Shown: in pieces, positions 31,168 to 43,560 of the stretch
Position numbering within the stretch: the first letter of the stretch is position 1
How the letters are laid out: each line of letters begins with the position of its first letter
From: Notolepis coatsorum
Taxonomy: Eukaryota; Chordata; Actinopteri; Aulopiformes; Paralepididae
Assembly: GCA_963971535.1 (NCBI GenBank)
Contig: OZ020588.1
Coordinates: forward strand, 128,005,318-128,069,317
Reading direction: 5' to 3'
DNA length: 64,000 nt
Made by a program: the position numbers and the translations under genes
Notes under the pieces: model-generated
Database searches by the model: none
Told to the model about the DNA's origin: nothing
Seen by the model: only the letters and a program-made list of their open reading frames with translations

Positions 31168-32398
31168 TGTGACGACCCTCCCCACACATTGTGTTGGCTT
31201 CCTCTGCTCTAGCTGGAAGACCAGAGCTGGGGAAGGCTCGTCAAGCTGATTGGGGCACACCTGGGCCAGTGTGTCCCAGGCAGGATATGAGAGAGAGGCT
31301 GCCTCTGATCTCAGGCGAACTCCCCACACATTTGGTCCTTTGGTTTGATTGGTTTGGGTCTTTGGTTGCTGTCTTTGGTTCCTTTGGTTTTGGTTGCTTT
31401 CTTTGCTTTTACACCTACAACATTCATGTTGCACATACACTCATCCACACTAGTGGTCTGCAAGGGCCTTGAAATAAAGCCAGAGCCCTGCCCGAGCCCG
31501 TGAACTTCAGGCCCTGCCCGAAAATAAGCCAGACTGTAAATAATATTTTAAGCCCTAGCCCGCGTGAAAACCCGAAAAAAGGTTATTATTATTATGAAAA
31601 TATAATTTTTTTTGTATTTGTTTTAAATATTCTAAACACTTTATATATTAACTTAATAAATAAACAAAAACGAAAATGTCCAATAGGTCTGCCTAAATAA
31701 CGCATATCACGCTGAAAACTAAGAAGCATTTATGCCTCCCTCCCAGTGCTCGCTTATAGAGCAGCCTCGTAAAACGTATTGAAGGCTATAGAATCTTCTT
31801 TGACACACACACACACACACACGACACACAATAACAAATAGCAAAACAGGTAGCGACCCAGCAAATAATAAACATCACTCACCACGACGTCAGCAACGCG
31901 TTGAACGACTTTAACAAAACTTCGCCAACCGGCTACATACATCCAAGTACAAATAAAACGTTCGCCAACTGGCTATATTCCAACACAACCAATCGAGTTG
32001 TCCCCGGCCTGAGTTCTCCCTGCGCGCTGCGGTAATTACATCCAAATGTTTCTCTGATGACAGCTTGGCGCAAAAGAGAAAACGAATCTTAAGGAAAACG
32101 AAGGTTATCCTATAACCCTAGTTATATGAAAAAAAAAATTAAAATAAAAAACTGCGGTGCCCGGGCCCGGCCGAGCCCGAATTATTTATTAAAAAAAAGC
32201 CCTACCCAGCCCGAACCCGCCGGGCCGGGCCCCGTCAGGCCTGGGCAAGGTTGCAGTGCACTAATCCACACACTGCTGACACTGATATTCATATATATTG
32301 GCTGCTCCTTTAGTTTAGTTATAATAAATTCTTTGTTATTTCTTAAATTGTGCCTGGGTCTCCCCATTCTTGTTGCGAGATTGAGCCAGTTCGTAACA
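31168..32398 (+). repeat. 3' LTR of the Gypsy remnant, split by a hAT element
   Basis: The LTR starts TGTGACGACCCTCC directly after the polypurine tract and ends CGTAACA at 32398, with AATAAATTC near 32330. Without the inserted element (31451-32263) and one ATCCACAC copy it is about 410 bases long. Confidence 0.8.
31451..32263. mobile_element. hAT-type non-autonomous element with perfect 8-base duplication
   Basis: Ends TAGTGGTCTGCAAGG and CAGTGCACTA form an imperfect inverted repeat (TAGTG..CTGCAA). ATCCACAC at 31443-31450 and 32264-32271 is an exact 8-base target duplication, the hAT signature. Subterminal GAGCCCG/CGGGCC repeats are common in this fish family. A short (CA)n lies at 31804-31822. 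No transposase ORF. Confidence 0.9.
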
Positions 32399-32630
32399 AG
32401 ATAAATGCAATTTTATTAACATATAAAATACATGTGCACACATAACATATAGTGTAACGTGGGGGGGCACTAGGACCGAGGAGTACCCTGGCCAGTATTG
32501 CCAGAGTATGTAGAGGAAGTATCACGTGAGTGAGAATTGACTTCACGTTTGTTGCCGTCTGTTTGAATGGAAGCACGATACATTAGCAGAGCCAAGTTAT
32601 TCATGCTGCCCCCGTTTAAGGTATGAGCAG
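32399..32630 (-). repeat. 230-base repeat, inverted relative to 39071-39302
   Basis: Read on the minus strand it runs from GCATGAATAACTTGGCTCTG to TTAATAAAATTGCATTTATC, with few mismatches to 39071-39302 on the plus strand. It begins exactly where the Gypsy LTR ends. The two copies could be ends of one large inverted-repeat element or independent insertions. Confidence 0.75.
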
Positions 32631-32647
32631 GCTAAACACCTTTTTTG

Positions 32648-34185
32648 TTGGTAAATCTATTCCATAATTTCCGACCTACAACTCTTATATGTTGTGTAGA
32701 CGTACTTGATGTGGTGGGCGCTAACGTTACATTTGAATTATGTGTTTGTTCCTAATGTGTGCTCAGTATATTGCGGTATGTGATGATGACACAAGGGTAA
32801 TAATTATTTGTATTTTCAGGCTGTATCGGCGCCTATACAGCCTGAAAATACAAATAATTATTACCCTCATGTCATCACATATCGCAATATACTGAGCACC
32901 AGTGATGCCACAGATTACTTGTAAAAGTAATCTGATTACTGATTACTGATTACTCCTTTAAAAAGTAATCTAAGTTACTTTACTGATTACTTGATTATCA
33001 GAGTAACTTAGTTACTTTGAAAGTAACTAGGTTACGAAGTCGTCGTCGTTCCCCCAACAGTTTTTTTTAAACGCTTTATTGAAAGTGCATAAATTGTTTT
33101 TAACTTGTTTCTCTGCACATAACGTAAATTGTTAAACTAGTGCTTCAGCTTCTGTACCATCAAGTATGGTAAAGCAACAGTCTATGATGCTCACAGCATT
33201 AGAGCAGCCAGCCAGTGGTTTTACAAAACCAGTGTATCACATCTAACAAATGCAGGCTGAACTATTCAATTATATCAACTGTAACTATTAAATTGTTTTT
33301 ATAAATGTCTCTCTATAAACATACAATCAGTCTCTCTTTAACATGTAAATTAACTGTAAATCTGGCAAATAAGAGCTTTTGCTCTGCCACCATCAACCCT
33401 CCTGTACCTAATCGAAGCGTCGGCTAGTGTTGTGATTCCAGATGCTTTCAATGCAATTGGATGTGCTGTTTTTAGCGGTAGACAGTATTTTGTTTCCTCC
33501 GCCGTGAAGTAGTGACTGAGGCTACGTTTAGACGAGCGTTTTGGGGTGGAATTATGAACAGAAACCGCAAAAGTCATCTTGCGGTTTCACTTTTAATTTT
33601 GCCAAGCGTTTTGGGGTGGAATTCTCCGACGACGGAGCCCTGCTGTCACACGATTGGCGCATATGTCACATGACGTGCTGTGAAGACCCGCCCTACTCTG
33701 CCTCTGATTCGCAGACTGTGGATGGGGAATGTGATTGGACCAAAGCAGAGTCACTCAAAGACAGAGGGACCAGTCACGCCGCGGGACACATTCTTGTATT
33801 TAACCCTTTCACTGCCACACCACGTCACTCCCAAAAGAAAAACAGCTCAAAATGTATTTTTGACTGTCGAAAACGAAATAAAATACTGCATTCCGCCTGC
33901 ATTATGAATTTATAATGAGATAGTAACGAAATAGTAATGCACAGCCACTTGGACAAGTAACTGCAATCAGATTACTGGCTTTTAAAGATTAACGCGTTAG
34001 ATTACTATTTTCGGGGAAAAGTAATCAGATTACAATAACGCGTTACTTAGTAACGCGTTACTGGCATCACTGCTGAGCACACATTAGGAACAAACACATA
34101 ATTCAAATGTAACGTTAGCGCCCACCACATCAAGTACATCTACACAACATATAAGAGTTGTAGGTCGGAAATGATGGAATAGATT
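32648..34185. mobile_element. Foldback element with a hAT element in its right arm
   Basis: The left arm (32648-32828) and the right arm (32832-32899 plus 34081-34185) are reverse complements around GGCTGTATCGGCGCCTATAC. The right arm is interrupted at 32900-34072 by a hAT-type element. Outer ends are near GTTGGTAAATC and GATTTCCCAAC. No ORF. Confidence 0.85.
32900..34072. mobile_element. Complete hAT-type non-autonomous element, 1173 bases
   Basis: Begins CAGTGATGCCA and ends TGGCATCACTG. CTGAGCAC at 32892-32899 and again at 34073-34080 is an exact 8-base duplication. Subterminal TAATCTGATTAC and AACGCGTTA repeats are abundant. Fragments of the same family occur at 2656-2740 and 3459-3718. 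A 124-codon frame inside (33541-33915) has no recognisable domain and I do not call it a gene. Confidence 0.9.
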
Positions 34186-34239
34186 TCCCAACTGTCACAT
34201 CTGATAATAACAGAAATACCTGGACCGGGTCGGTGTGAA

Positions 34240-35072
34240 GCCAACCCGTCCAGTACGTGCTTTAAGCACAGGTCCCGGCAGGTAATAAATAAAACGTTTT
34301 CCAAAAGTAAATGATATTTATTACAATGGGGGAATGAAACCCACAACAACACAATCAGCGAAAAAGGTAGGGGAGAACAAACAGGGTAAGTACAATAAGG
34401 TAAACACAAGTATTAATCCACACACAGTGTGTCATGTACAAAGGTCTAAGGACCACACAGAATAATAACTGGAGCCGGCTGCACATGAACAAAAAACAGC
34501 CTCTCTCAGTAAATGCGTTTAAAGCAATGTCCCAGGTAGGTAAGAAAGCCACAACACAAGATGTTTTCCAAATAGTAAATTATATATTTATGGTGATAGG
34601 GATTGAAACCTCCACCATAATGCACAGGGGAAAAAGGTAGGGGAGAACAAACAAGACATACATATATATAAACAAACACTTAGTAAATAATATAAATGTA
34701 ACTGTGCCAGTCATGGGACACAAAGAGAAAACCACACGATATCATTCCAAAGCTACAGCTAGGCGAGAAGGCAACCTCCTCACTCCACTCTGGAACGTGG
34801 CAGTGATTCAAATGAGGCGCCCCGTGTGTGTGTCATCTTCCAGACTATAACCACTCATTCCACTGACTGCCCACAGGTGCACCAAGCAGGTGCAATCAGC
34901 TCAATCAGGGGGATGAGTGGTATCTGGGGAAGGGAGAAAGAAAAACAGAATTAGAAGATGACACATCACACAAACAAAAATAACACAACCCATACTAATT
35001 ATACTAACCTGATGTTCACATGGTCTTCCAAATACAGTAACAATGATAATGACCAACCCACGTACGTCACAC
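34240..35072 (-). repeat. LTR-like block of the Gmr1-like family, outer copy
   Basis: It ends in GACCAACCCACGTACGTCACA, as in both LTRs of the 18-25 kb element. Its left part (34265-34680) contains two copies of an AAAGCAAGGTCCCGGCAGRTA-like segment also seen near 23910, suggesting leader sequence or a longer LTR variant. Boundaries on the left are approximate. Confidence 0.6.
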
Positions 35073-35604
35073 AGTGGCAATAGGCACAGAGGCCAACAAT
35101 ATAACTACTTACTCCATATACAATTGCCCACACACAGTGGTAAATGGCACAAGAGGGCCAACACAATATATATATATATATTCCCACCAAATAGGGAATC
35201 CACACAAAGTGGCAATAAGGCCAACACAATATTACAATTGTCCACACATAGTGGTAAATGGCATAAGGAGTACAAAATATAGCATCCACACAATAGTGCC
35301 AAATAGGCAAAAGAGGCAACCTCCACACTCCACTCTGGTTAGTGGCAATGACTCAATGAGGCGCATGCCAGGCTTTATCCACCCGTCCCTTGAGGATGAC
35401 TGCCGACAGCTGCCACTCATCAGGCAATCAGCACTCTCTAGAGGAGAGACAGGCGGCACCTGGGAAGGAGAAATAAAAATTGGTCAATACAAAGGTGACA
35501 CACATCAAATACAAATAACAAATATTACATAATACTAACCTGATGTTTACATGGTGTTACAAAAATACGATAATAATGATAATGACCAACCCACGTACGT
35601 CCCA
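35073..35604 (-). repeat. 3' LTR next to RNase H
   Basis: Ends in GACCAACCCACGTACGTCCCA, followed on the minus strand's upstream side by a polypurine tract (plus-strand CCTCCCCCCAT at 35605-35615). Units of GTGGCAATAAGGCCAACAC type are repeated in the left part, with a (TA)n run at 35165-35180. Confidence 0.75.
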
Positions 35605-35689
35605 CCTCCCCCCATAGAAGCAAACCTATTGGGTGAGCAAAACATTATTACCTATTAACCAACATCAGATTAGTACCCCCAGACCTACC

Positions 35690-35898
35690 CTCTGGACAAG
35701 GCATTGGCCACAATATTGTCTACGCCCTTTTTGTGGCGTATCTCAATATTGTATTGTGCACCAGTAGGGCCCAACGCATCAATCGCTGATTGCTGTTATA
35801 CATGTGGGCTAAAAACACCAACGGATTGTGGTCCGTGTAAACCAGCACCGGAATGGAGCTGGACCCCACCTACACCTCAAAATGTTGGAGGGTGAGAT
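35690..35898 (-). pseudogene. Gypsy RNase H, second half
   Basis: Minus strand: LQHFEV, a stop, then GSSSIPVLVYTDHNPLVFLA and RLMRWALLV, the RNase H region with the conserved TDH. The first half (DASAAGAGAVL...IEKETLAMLL) is at 38668-38880, across the LINE insertion. An in-frame stop follows QHFEV. Confidence 0.85.
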
Positions 35899-36036
35899 TT
35901 GTGGAACAAATTACCTGCCGTCATCAGGGGCGCCTGCTCTGTCGAAGCTTTTAAATCCCTGCTTAAGACTCATCTTTTCTCTCTCTCCTTCAACCTACCT
36001 TGATCTCACCTGGTCGGGGACTGACCTTTAGATTAA

Positions 36037-37083
36037 GGGGAGACACTGCAGGTGAATAGGGTAAAAAAATTAACTAATAGATATCACAATGAAACTTCCC
36101 CAGTTGATTACTTATATTAAGACAAGACTTTTTTGTATTACAAGTTTTCTGAAATTGTATGTTTAAATATGCAAATGAGGCATGATCTACTTAAATATGC
36201 ACTAATTTGCATATAATTCCAGGACAGAAATCTGAACATTGGATAAAGCCATTTTCAAAATTATAGTTTCATTTTGTTGACATATTAGAGCCAAAGGTTA
36301 TTACAGAGGGGATTTTGGATATCTCTTTTTATCACTCCATAAATCAGAAAATACTCCATTCAGTCAATTTTTATGGTACAATTCCATATTTCGCCATGTT
36401 TTTAGGAATAAAATGTGATATAAATCAGGGTATGAATGCGATATCAACAAACCCTTCTGTAAATACCTTCAGAACATAGATATGAATAGAACTGGAAGGT
36501 TTGGTGTATGTGAGTGCTACTGAAGTGGAGATTTCTGGAAAAACTCTTAAAACTCATTTTTGGGAAAACGCCTTCAAAGTTCTGTATTGTAAAATGCCAT
36601 ACTTTTTTTTTTTAAACAGATATTTACAAACACAATACCTAATCAAACCATTAGTAATAGACAACCTAAACACATGCCTGATAACTGAATAATAATAATA
36701 ATGATGTTATTGAACTGAACAGAACTACACACAGGCTACAAACAGTGTAGTACAGTGTAGTACCCCCTAATAGGCAAAAACATTTGAATAGATATCACTA
36801 TGAAACTTTCCCAATTTGTTATGTACATATAAACTAAGAAAAAATATATTGCACGTTTTCTGAAATGTATGTTTATATATGCAAATGAGGCACTTCCCCA
36901 TTAAATATGTGCACATTTATGGATGCAATAAGGCAAAATGATGTAAAATAAACAACTAAATGTGTGTTATTGACGTTTTATTGTCACTAGTTTCATAGAA
37001 GACATGTTTAGGAAGCAAAATATAACAAAATCTCAAAATCAACAAAAAAAGTATATTTGACTATTCACCTGCAGTGTCTCGCC
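36037..37083. mobile_element. TTAA-flanked non-autonomous DNA transposon (Kolobok-like)
   Basis: Termini GGGGAGACACTGCAGGTGAA and TTCACCTGCAGTGTCTCGCC form a 20-base inverted repeat with one mismatch. TTAA lies on both sides (36033-36036 and 37084-37087). G-starting termini with TTAA fit Kolobok better than piggyBac. Two interior segments (36050-36195 and 36775-36910) are similar direct copies, both containing AATAGATATCAC and ATATGCAAATGAGGCA. No transposase. Confidence 0.8.
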
Positions 37084-37099
37084 TTAATCTGTGTAGTTT

Positions 37100-37432
37100 A
37101 GTTATGGTACAGGGTACTACATGGTACCACTAAGTAGTTTATTATAGGGTAGTTTAGTTAGGGTACAGGGTACTACATGGTACCACAGAGTACTACATGG
37201 TACTGCATGGCACTACAGGGTACTACATGGCTCTACATGGCTCTACATGGCACTACATGGCACTACATGGCACTACAGGGTACTACATGGTACCACAGGG
37301 CACTACAGGGTACTACATGGCACTACAGGGTACTACAGGGTACTACGGGGTACTACATGGCACTACGGGGTACTATAGGGTACTACATGGCACTACAGGG
37401 TACTACATGGCACTACAGGGTACTACATGTCT
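37100..37432 (+). repeat. Minisatellite of 10/20-base units
   Basis: About 30 units alternating CACTACATGG and GTACTACAGG types. Open frames across it translate to repetitive peptides (LQGTTWHYMA-like) and are not genes. Confidence 0.95.
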
Positions 37433-37819
37433 GCTCCTTTGCAGCACCACAAACATGGGAACTCTCTAACTCTCCCCCCCCCCCCCACTCTTTCCCCCCC
37501 CCTCCCCCCCCCTCCCTCCCCCCCCTCCCTCCCCCTTCTCTCTGAGTGCCCGTCTCCTGGCGCTGACTAAGGTGATGGATGCCTCGGGGTCTTGGCCAAG
37601 ATTGTAGTGACTGCTGTACATGCACCTCCGAGGCCTTGGATCAGTTATTCACCGCCGTCTGTCCGTGGTCCTGTCAACTGATTAACAGTATTAACAGACT
37701 GTTAACAGATTAACAGTCAACGCGGTTTCATTGCTGGGTTAAGTACTTCTATTCTATTCACATAATACGCTTACTTCATATATCTACTCCATTCACATAT
37801 ATGCCTACCACTTGTATCT

Positions 37820-37827
37820 ATTGCTAT
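37820..37827 (+). other. Unoccupied paralogous site of the 45-kb hAT insertion
   Basis: ATTGCTAT occurs once here, within TATCTATTGCTATGTCC. In the second copy of the same LINE 3' UTR the flanks of the hAT element (45194-45201 and 63246-63253) are two copies of this octamer. Confidence 0.85.
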
Positions 37828-38667
37828 GTCCGCCTACTACAATCTCATGAGCTGTCTAACGCCTGTCCCGTCTCCCTGTCTCCCTATGACTTGCTGTCCT
37901 GGAGTGTTGACCGGAGTGTTGGACGTCCCGTGACGAAGGCCGGGAGATTGCGACCCCCTCTGCGTGCCCCCCTGTCTCCGGAGGTCTCGTAGTGGTGACC
38001 GGAGTGCCGGATGTCCCGCGATGATGTCGGGGAGTTTGCGACCCTCTCTGCGCCACCCCCTATCTCCCTGTCTCCGGCTGTCCCTGAGCAACGACCGGAG
38101 TGTTGAATGTCCTGTGACTAAGACGGGGAGGACGTGACCCTCTTTGCGCCGCCCCCTGTGCCTCAAATAGATCCGCTATCAACTCTATCTTTAATCTTTC
38201 AAAATGTTCAGTTGCTATCGCTATTAGCTCTATCTTTAATCTTTCAAAATGTACAGTTGCTATTGCATGCACTCATCTGTGTTTCACCACACACATGAGT
38301 GCATGCTTACCAACTGTCCGTCTGCAACACTACTATCACCAACATCTAAGAAGGGAGATCCCCCCTTGAATGGCCCTTCTAAGGTTTCTCTCCTCCACAC
38401 TGCCTGTGGAGCTTTTTTCCCTATTGTTAGGTTTTAGTGAGTTTTTCCTTACCTTCGCGTGGGGTATGTCTGGGAGTGCTTGGATTCTTTCATTTATTTG
38501 CATTCATCTAAAAATGTTTGGACCTTATGGTGTTCTTGTTCTGTTCTTGACTTATTGTTATGTTTTCTTCTTGACTTGTTTAAAGAAGACCTGTACGGCC
38601 CATGGGGACATTAACGTGTGTTGTCGGGCCCTATAAATAAATTTGATTTGATTTGATTTGATTTGTG

Positions 38668-38880
38668 AGGAGCATCGCCAGCGTCTCCTTCTCGATGGTG
38701 GAATAGTTAAGCTGATGATGCTTGAACTTCACAGAGAAGTAGCAAACCGGGTGATGCACGTCGCCCTCTCCCTCCCGTAACAGCACAGCTCCAGCCCCAG
38801 CAGCACTCGCGTCGACCTCCAGCTGAAAAGGACGAGCAAAGTCAGGAGCTGCTAGAACAGGGGCACTGCACAAAAGGGAT
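38668..38880 (-). pseudogene. Gypsy RT end and RNase H, first half
   Basis: Minus strand: SAPVLAAPDFARPFQLEVDA, then a SAAGAGAVLLREGEGDVHHP segment, YFSVKFKHHQLNYSTIEKET and LAMLL, the RT-to-RNase H region of Gypsy pol. It stops at the (ATTTG)n tail of the LINE. The RNase H catalytic Asp (EVDAS) is present. RT upstream is lost at 38880. Confidence 0.85.
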
Positions 38881-39070
38881 TTTTTAATATATTTTTTTTA
38901 TGTCACTCAAACCTACATTTCATTGTGGTAAACCTCATGTTTTTATATTCAGAGGTAATTATATAGTTTACACTGTTTATTTTTCTCATATTTCTCATAT
39001 AAGCTGTTGGGTCGTCTGACCCGTTCCTGGCGGGAATTAGTGGCATTTTCTCCATGGCTGTGCTAGTGTT

Positions 39071-39302
39071 AAAAGCGTGGGGCAGCACGAATAACTTGGC
39101 TCTGCTAATGTATCGTGCTTCCATTCAAACAGACGGCAACAAACGTAAAGTCAAGTCTCACTCGCGTGATACTTCCTCTACATACTCTGGCAATACCTGG
39201 CCAGGGTACTCCTGGTTCCTAGTGCCCCCCCCCCCCCCATGTTACACTACATGTTATGTGTCCACATGTATTTTATATGTTAATAAAATTGCATTTATCT
39301 AT
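39071..39302 (+). repeat. 230-base repeat, inverted relative to 32399-32630
   Basis: See 32399-32630. This copy ends GCATTTATCT at 39302. It includes a run of 14 C near 39227. Upstream, 38881-39070 is AT-rich with a GTCGTCTGACCCGTTC stretch that I cannot assign. Confidence 0.75.
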
Positions 39303-40933
<1,631 letters not shown>

Positions 40934-41324
40934 CATCTGGGCTGTGGTGGTGTAGCAGCTAAACACCTCTGAGGGGACAGGGAAGGGGGCCTCCTGGCAA
41001 CACGATCTCACTGACATTTTCACCCGTTACTCGTCATTAAGAAAACACTGTTCCTCTCTCTGCAAGGTGCTAGGCAAACACACCGCCGCCAAATAAGAAA
41101 ATATCTGCTCTCTCCAAAGCAATTTCCTCCAGCAGAGTCCCTCAAAACGCTCTGCTCTGAAGTGGCGGCTCATTCGTTCAGCGCTAGCTCACTAGTTTTC
41201 TGGGTCCTAGAACTTATTAAATAGGCACATGCAACATGGGCTGTTGTGTGTGTGTGGTGGGGGGGTTGCAGAAAGAAAGGGGAGAGGGGGTGAAAGAGGT
41301 ATTGAGAGAGAGGGAGAGAGATGG

Positions 41325-41327
<3 letters not shown>

Positions 41328-41418
<91 letters not shown>
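41328..41418 (+). repeat. (GA)n microsatellite
   Basis: About 90 bases of GA embedded in purine-rich sequence (41265-41460). Confidence 0.97.
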
Positions 41419-41419
<1 letters not shown>

Positions 41420-41624
41420 AGGAAAGACAAAAAGAAACAGAGCAGGAAGAGAGAGAACATAAATAGGGGTGAGGAGATAGGAAAAGGCAGGAGAGAAAAA
41501 TACACTTCACTGAGATGCTTTGATAAGGAGAGGTGTGACTGACATCATTTTATAGAGAAAGAGGATGGATGGGGTGAAACAGGGTTAGCTGCATTGACAT
41601 AATTTGTTTGTGCTTCCAGAAGAC

Positions 41625-41627
<3 letters not shown>

Positions 41628-41717
<90 letters not shown>

Positions 41718-41733
41718 TGTGTGTGTGTGTGTG
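41628..41733 (+). repeat. Compound (GT)n-(GCGT)n-(GT)n microsatellite
   Basis: A GT run changes to about 15 units of GTGC and back to GT. Confidence 0.97.
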
Positions 41734-42774
41734 AGTATACATAGGCCTACGCATGAGGATGGGAAATAGTGGGGAGAATGGTTCTTAATCACAAGCAGGT
41801 AGATTTTCAAATGAGTGCAAGTGAATAGCGTAAAAACATACCCAACTCTTGTGTGCCCATTCTTACATTTAGGGGATCTATTTAGAAAGGAACACGTGTC
41901 ATTCAGTGTGAACCCTGCAGCCAGCCTATGTCTGAGGAGCAACTTTCAAAAGCCGCACCAGCCTTTCTGAGCACTATTAGAAAATGAGTCAACGCATGCA
42001 TAAAACACCAACTGTAATAAAGAACCAAGGGGCGTAACCCAAATAGTTATGTTATATAACCTTGTAGCCTTCATAGTATGTTGATGAACATTTTTGGAAA
42101 TATTATTGAAAGTCTCACCCAATGAAATAAGATAGCATATTTATTTGAGTTTACAGTTACCCCTGTTGTATGGCACACATATTAATTGGCATAAGCCAAA
42201 TCAGACAAAAGTGCTGTGCCAAGCACAGGGCATAACGTATCCCACAATGCATCAGAGTGGGTATATCTGTCCGCTTACGCCCACATCCCGCTCTACATTA
42301 TTTTCAAAATCAACGTAGGTATATTAAAAAAAAAACACAAAAACATCCACTGTACTCTGGTCCCCATGTACCGTCGAAGTATTTGGGTATTTGAAAGTAT
42401 ATAGTACCTCTGCATTTACTAAGACTGTGATATGCCATCAAGTTACACCACAGGTCATTAGAGACTTTTTCCCACTATCTTTGTGAGGTGACACCACCAG
42501 GTCTCACCAGTTGTGAGGTCAAACAAGCTGCTAGTGAGCAGTGCCCTGGGGAGGTAGAATCTTGCAGTACAATCATATGATCTTGGACCAAATCAAAACA
42601 ACACAAAGGATGTTTTAGCTTTGTCCACCAACCAGTATGAAAACAACTGAACTGGCTAATACACATAGCAAAGACATACACTACAAACACCAAACAGTTT
42701 GTTTTACTTGCTCCAGTTCACTGGTGTACCTAGTTGTGCCACTGACAGATGAGTCTCACCCTCTTTAGTGAGTA
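41734..42774. other. No recognisable feature
   Basis: Neither a gene nor a repeat family is evident. It has the ordinary base composition of intergenic or intronic DNA. Confidence 0.5.
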
Positions 42775-43135
42775 CTGCCAAATCCTTGTCATGCCAATTC
42801 CCTCCTGGTCGTTGCGCTGCCCTACGTTGCGCTGGAGAGGGCGTAGACTACCACATGCCTCCTCCAATACATGTGGAGTCACCAGCCTCTTCTTTTCACC
42901 TGACAGCTAGGAGTTTCACAGAGAGAGTGTAACGCGCACAGTGGTTCATGCTATCTCCTCCAAATCCCCTCCCTACAGACCAGTAGGAGTCACTGTTGCA
43001 ACGACCAGGACTCATACCCCCACTGGCTTCCCACCTACGAACACTAACAATTGTGTTCTCTGCTGAGAATTTAACCAGGGTCTCTCTGGTGGTAGGCGAG
43101 TGCTTAGACGTCTATACTATCTGGGCCGCCCTTGT
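42775..43135 (-). mobile_element. tRNA-derived SINE, minus strand
   Basis: Minus strand: GGGCGGCCCAGATAGTATAG, an ACTCGCCTACCACCAGAGAG stretch and CCTGGTTAAATTCTC (box B-like) make a tRNA-like head at about 43040-43135. The body includes GTGACTCCACATGTATTGGA on the minus strand and a (C/T)-rich part. The 3' boundary near 42775 is approximate. Confidence 0.55.
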
Positions 43136-43502
43136 GCCTGGCAAACTTTGCTGGTCTTTCGAAACAGAGTAAGAGAAAGCCTGATTTAGTGACTGGGTCC
43201 TATTCTTGGCGATGATCTAAAAAGGACGCTTTTAAACTGATTGTTGCCGGCTCTTCATATGCAAAACACTCACACACACGCCCACACACACACCACTTGT
43301 GGACAGATGTTCAGGATTGGGTATGCCGTGTTGTCCTCAGGGGAATCCCATGATGTCTTGCACCTGCCTTGTGAGTGTGATCAAATCAACTTCCTGGTAA
43401 TCAATCATTGCCAATCACCCATAGCCGTGGCAACAGAGGAATCAGTACAGAAATACCCACTACAGAAATACACTGTGTCCCCAGAGGAACCAACAACAAT
43501 CT

Positions 43503-43560
<58 letters not shown>
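43503..43560 (+). repeat. (GAT)n microsatellite
   Basis: About 19 GAT units, giving a false poly-Met frame. Confidence 0.97.

Larger units (their letters stand above)
27376..32398 (+). mobile_element. Gypsy LTR element remnant with three nested insertions
   Basis: Plus-strand remnant: Gag at 27431-28894 (split by a palindrome at 27640-28532), a pol segment with tandem expansion (29066-29585, split by a solo LTR at 29586-30539), a lysine-rich tail, a polypurine tract, and a 3' LTR from 31168 to 32398 (split by a hAT element at 31451-32263). Protease core, RT and most of integrase are lost. The 5' LTR is absent. The LTR start TGTGACG matches that of the 18-25 kb element, so the two are related families. 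Confidence 0.8.
35899..38665 (+). mobile_element. CR1/Rex1-like LINE, 3' part with long 3' UTR
   Basis: The left end encodes WNKLPAVIRGACSVEAFKSL, then a KTHLFSLSF end and stop, the usual last codons of CR1/Rex1-type LINEs. The right end is TATAAATAAATTTGATTTG with an (ATTTG)n tail at 38640-38665. GTGAG flanks both sides as a likely 5-base target duplication in Gypsy RNase H. The 3' UTR holds a TTAA-flanked element (36037-37083), a minisatellite (about 37100-37430), C-rich runs (37470-37535) and three tandem units of about 90 bases (37889-38160). A second copy is at 44870-64000. Confidence 0.7.
34200..38880 (-). mobile_element. Gypsy element remnant (minus), split by a LINE
   Basis: Same family as 18495-24863. 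On the minus strand the pieces are an RT/RNase H part (38880-38667), a LINE insertion (35899-38665), the RNase H continuation (35898-35690), a 3' LTR (35604-35073), and another related LTR-like block (35072 to about 34240). RNase H is followed within 100 bases by the LTR, with no integrase after it, which supports integrase lying upstream of RT in this family. Confidence 0.75.

Noticed and set aside
33541-33915. 124-codon frame
   Set aside because: Within the non-autonomous hAT element; no domain, and related fragments elsewhere do not preserve it.
37177-37545. Repetitive ORF and possible CRISPR-like array
   Set aside because: 10/20-base units are contiguous without unique spacers; it is a minisatellite in a LINE 3' UTR of a eukaryote.
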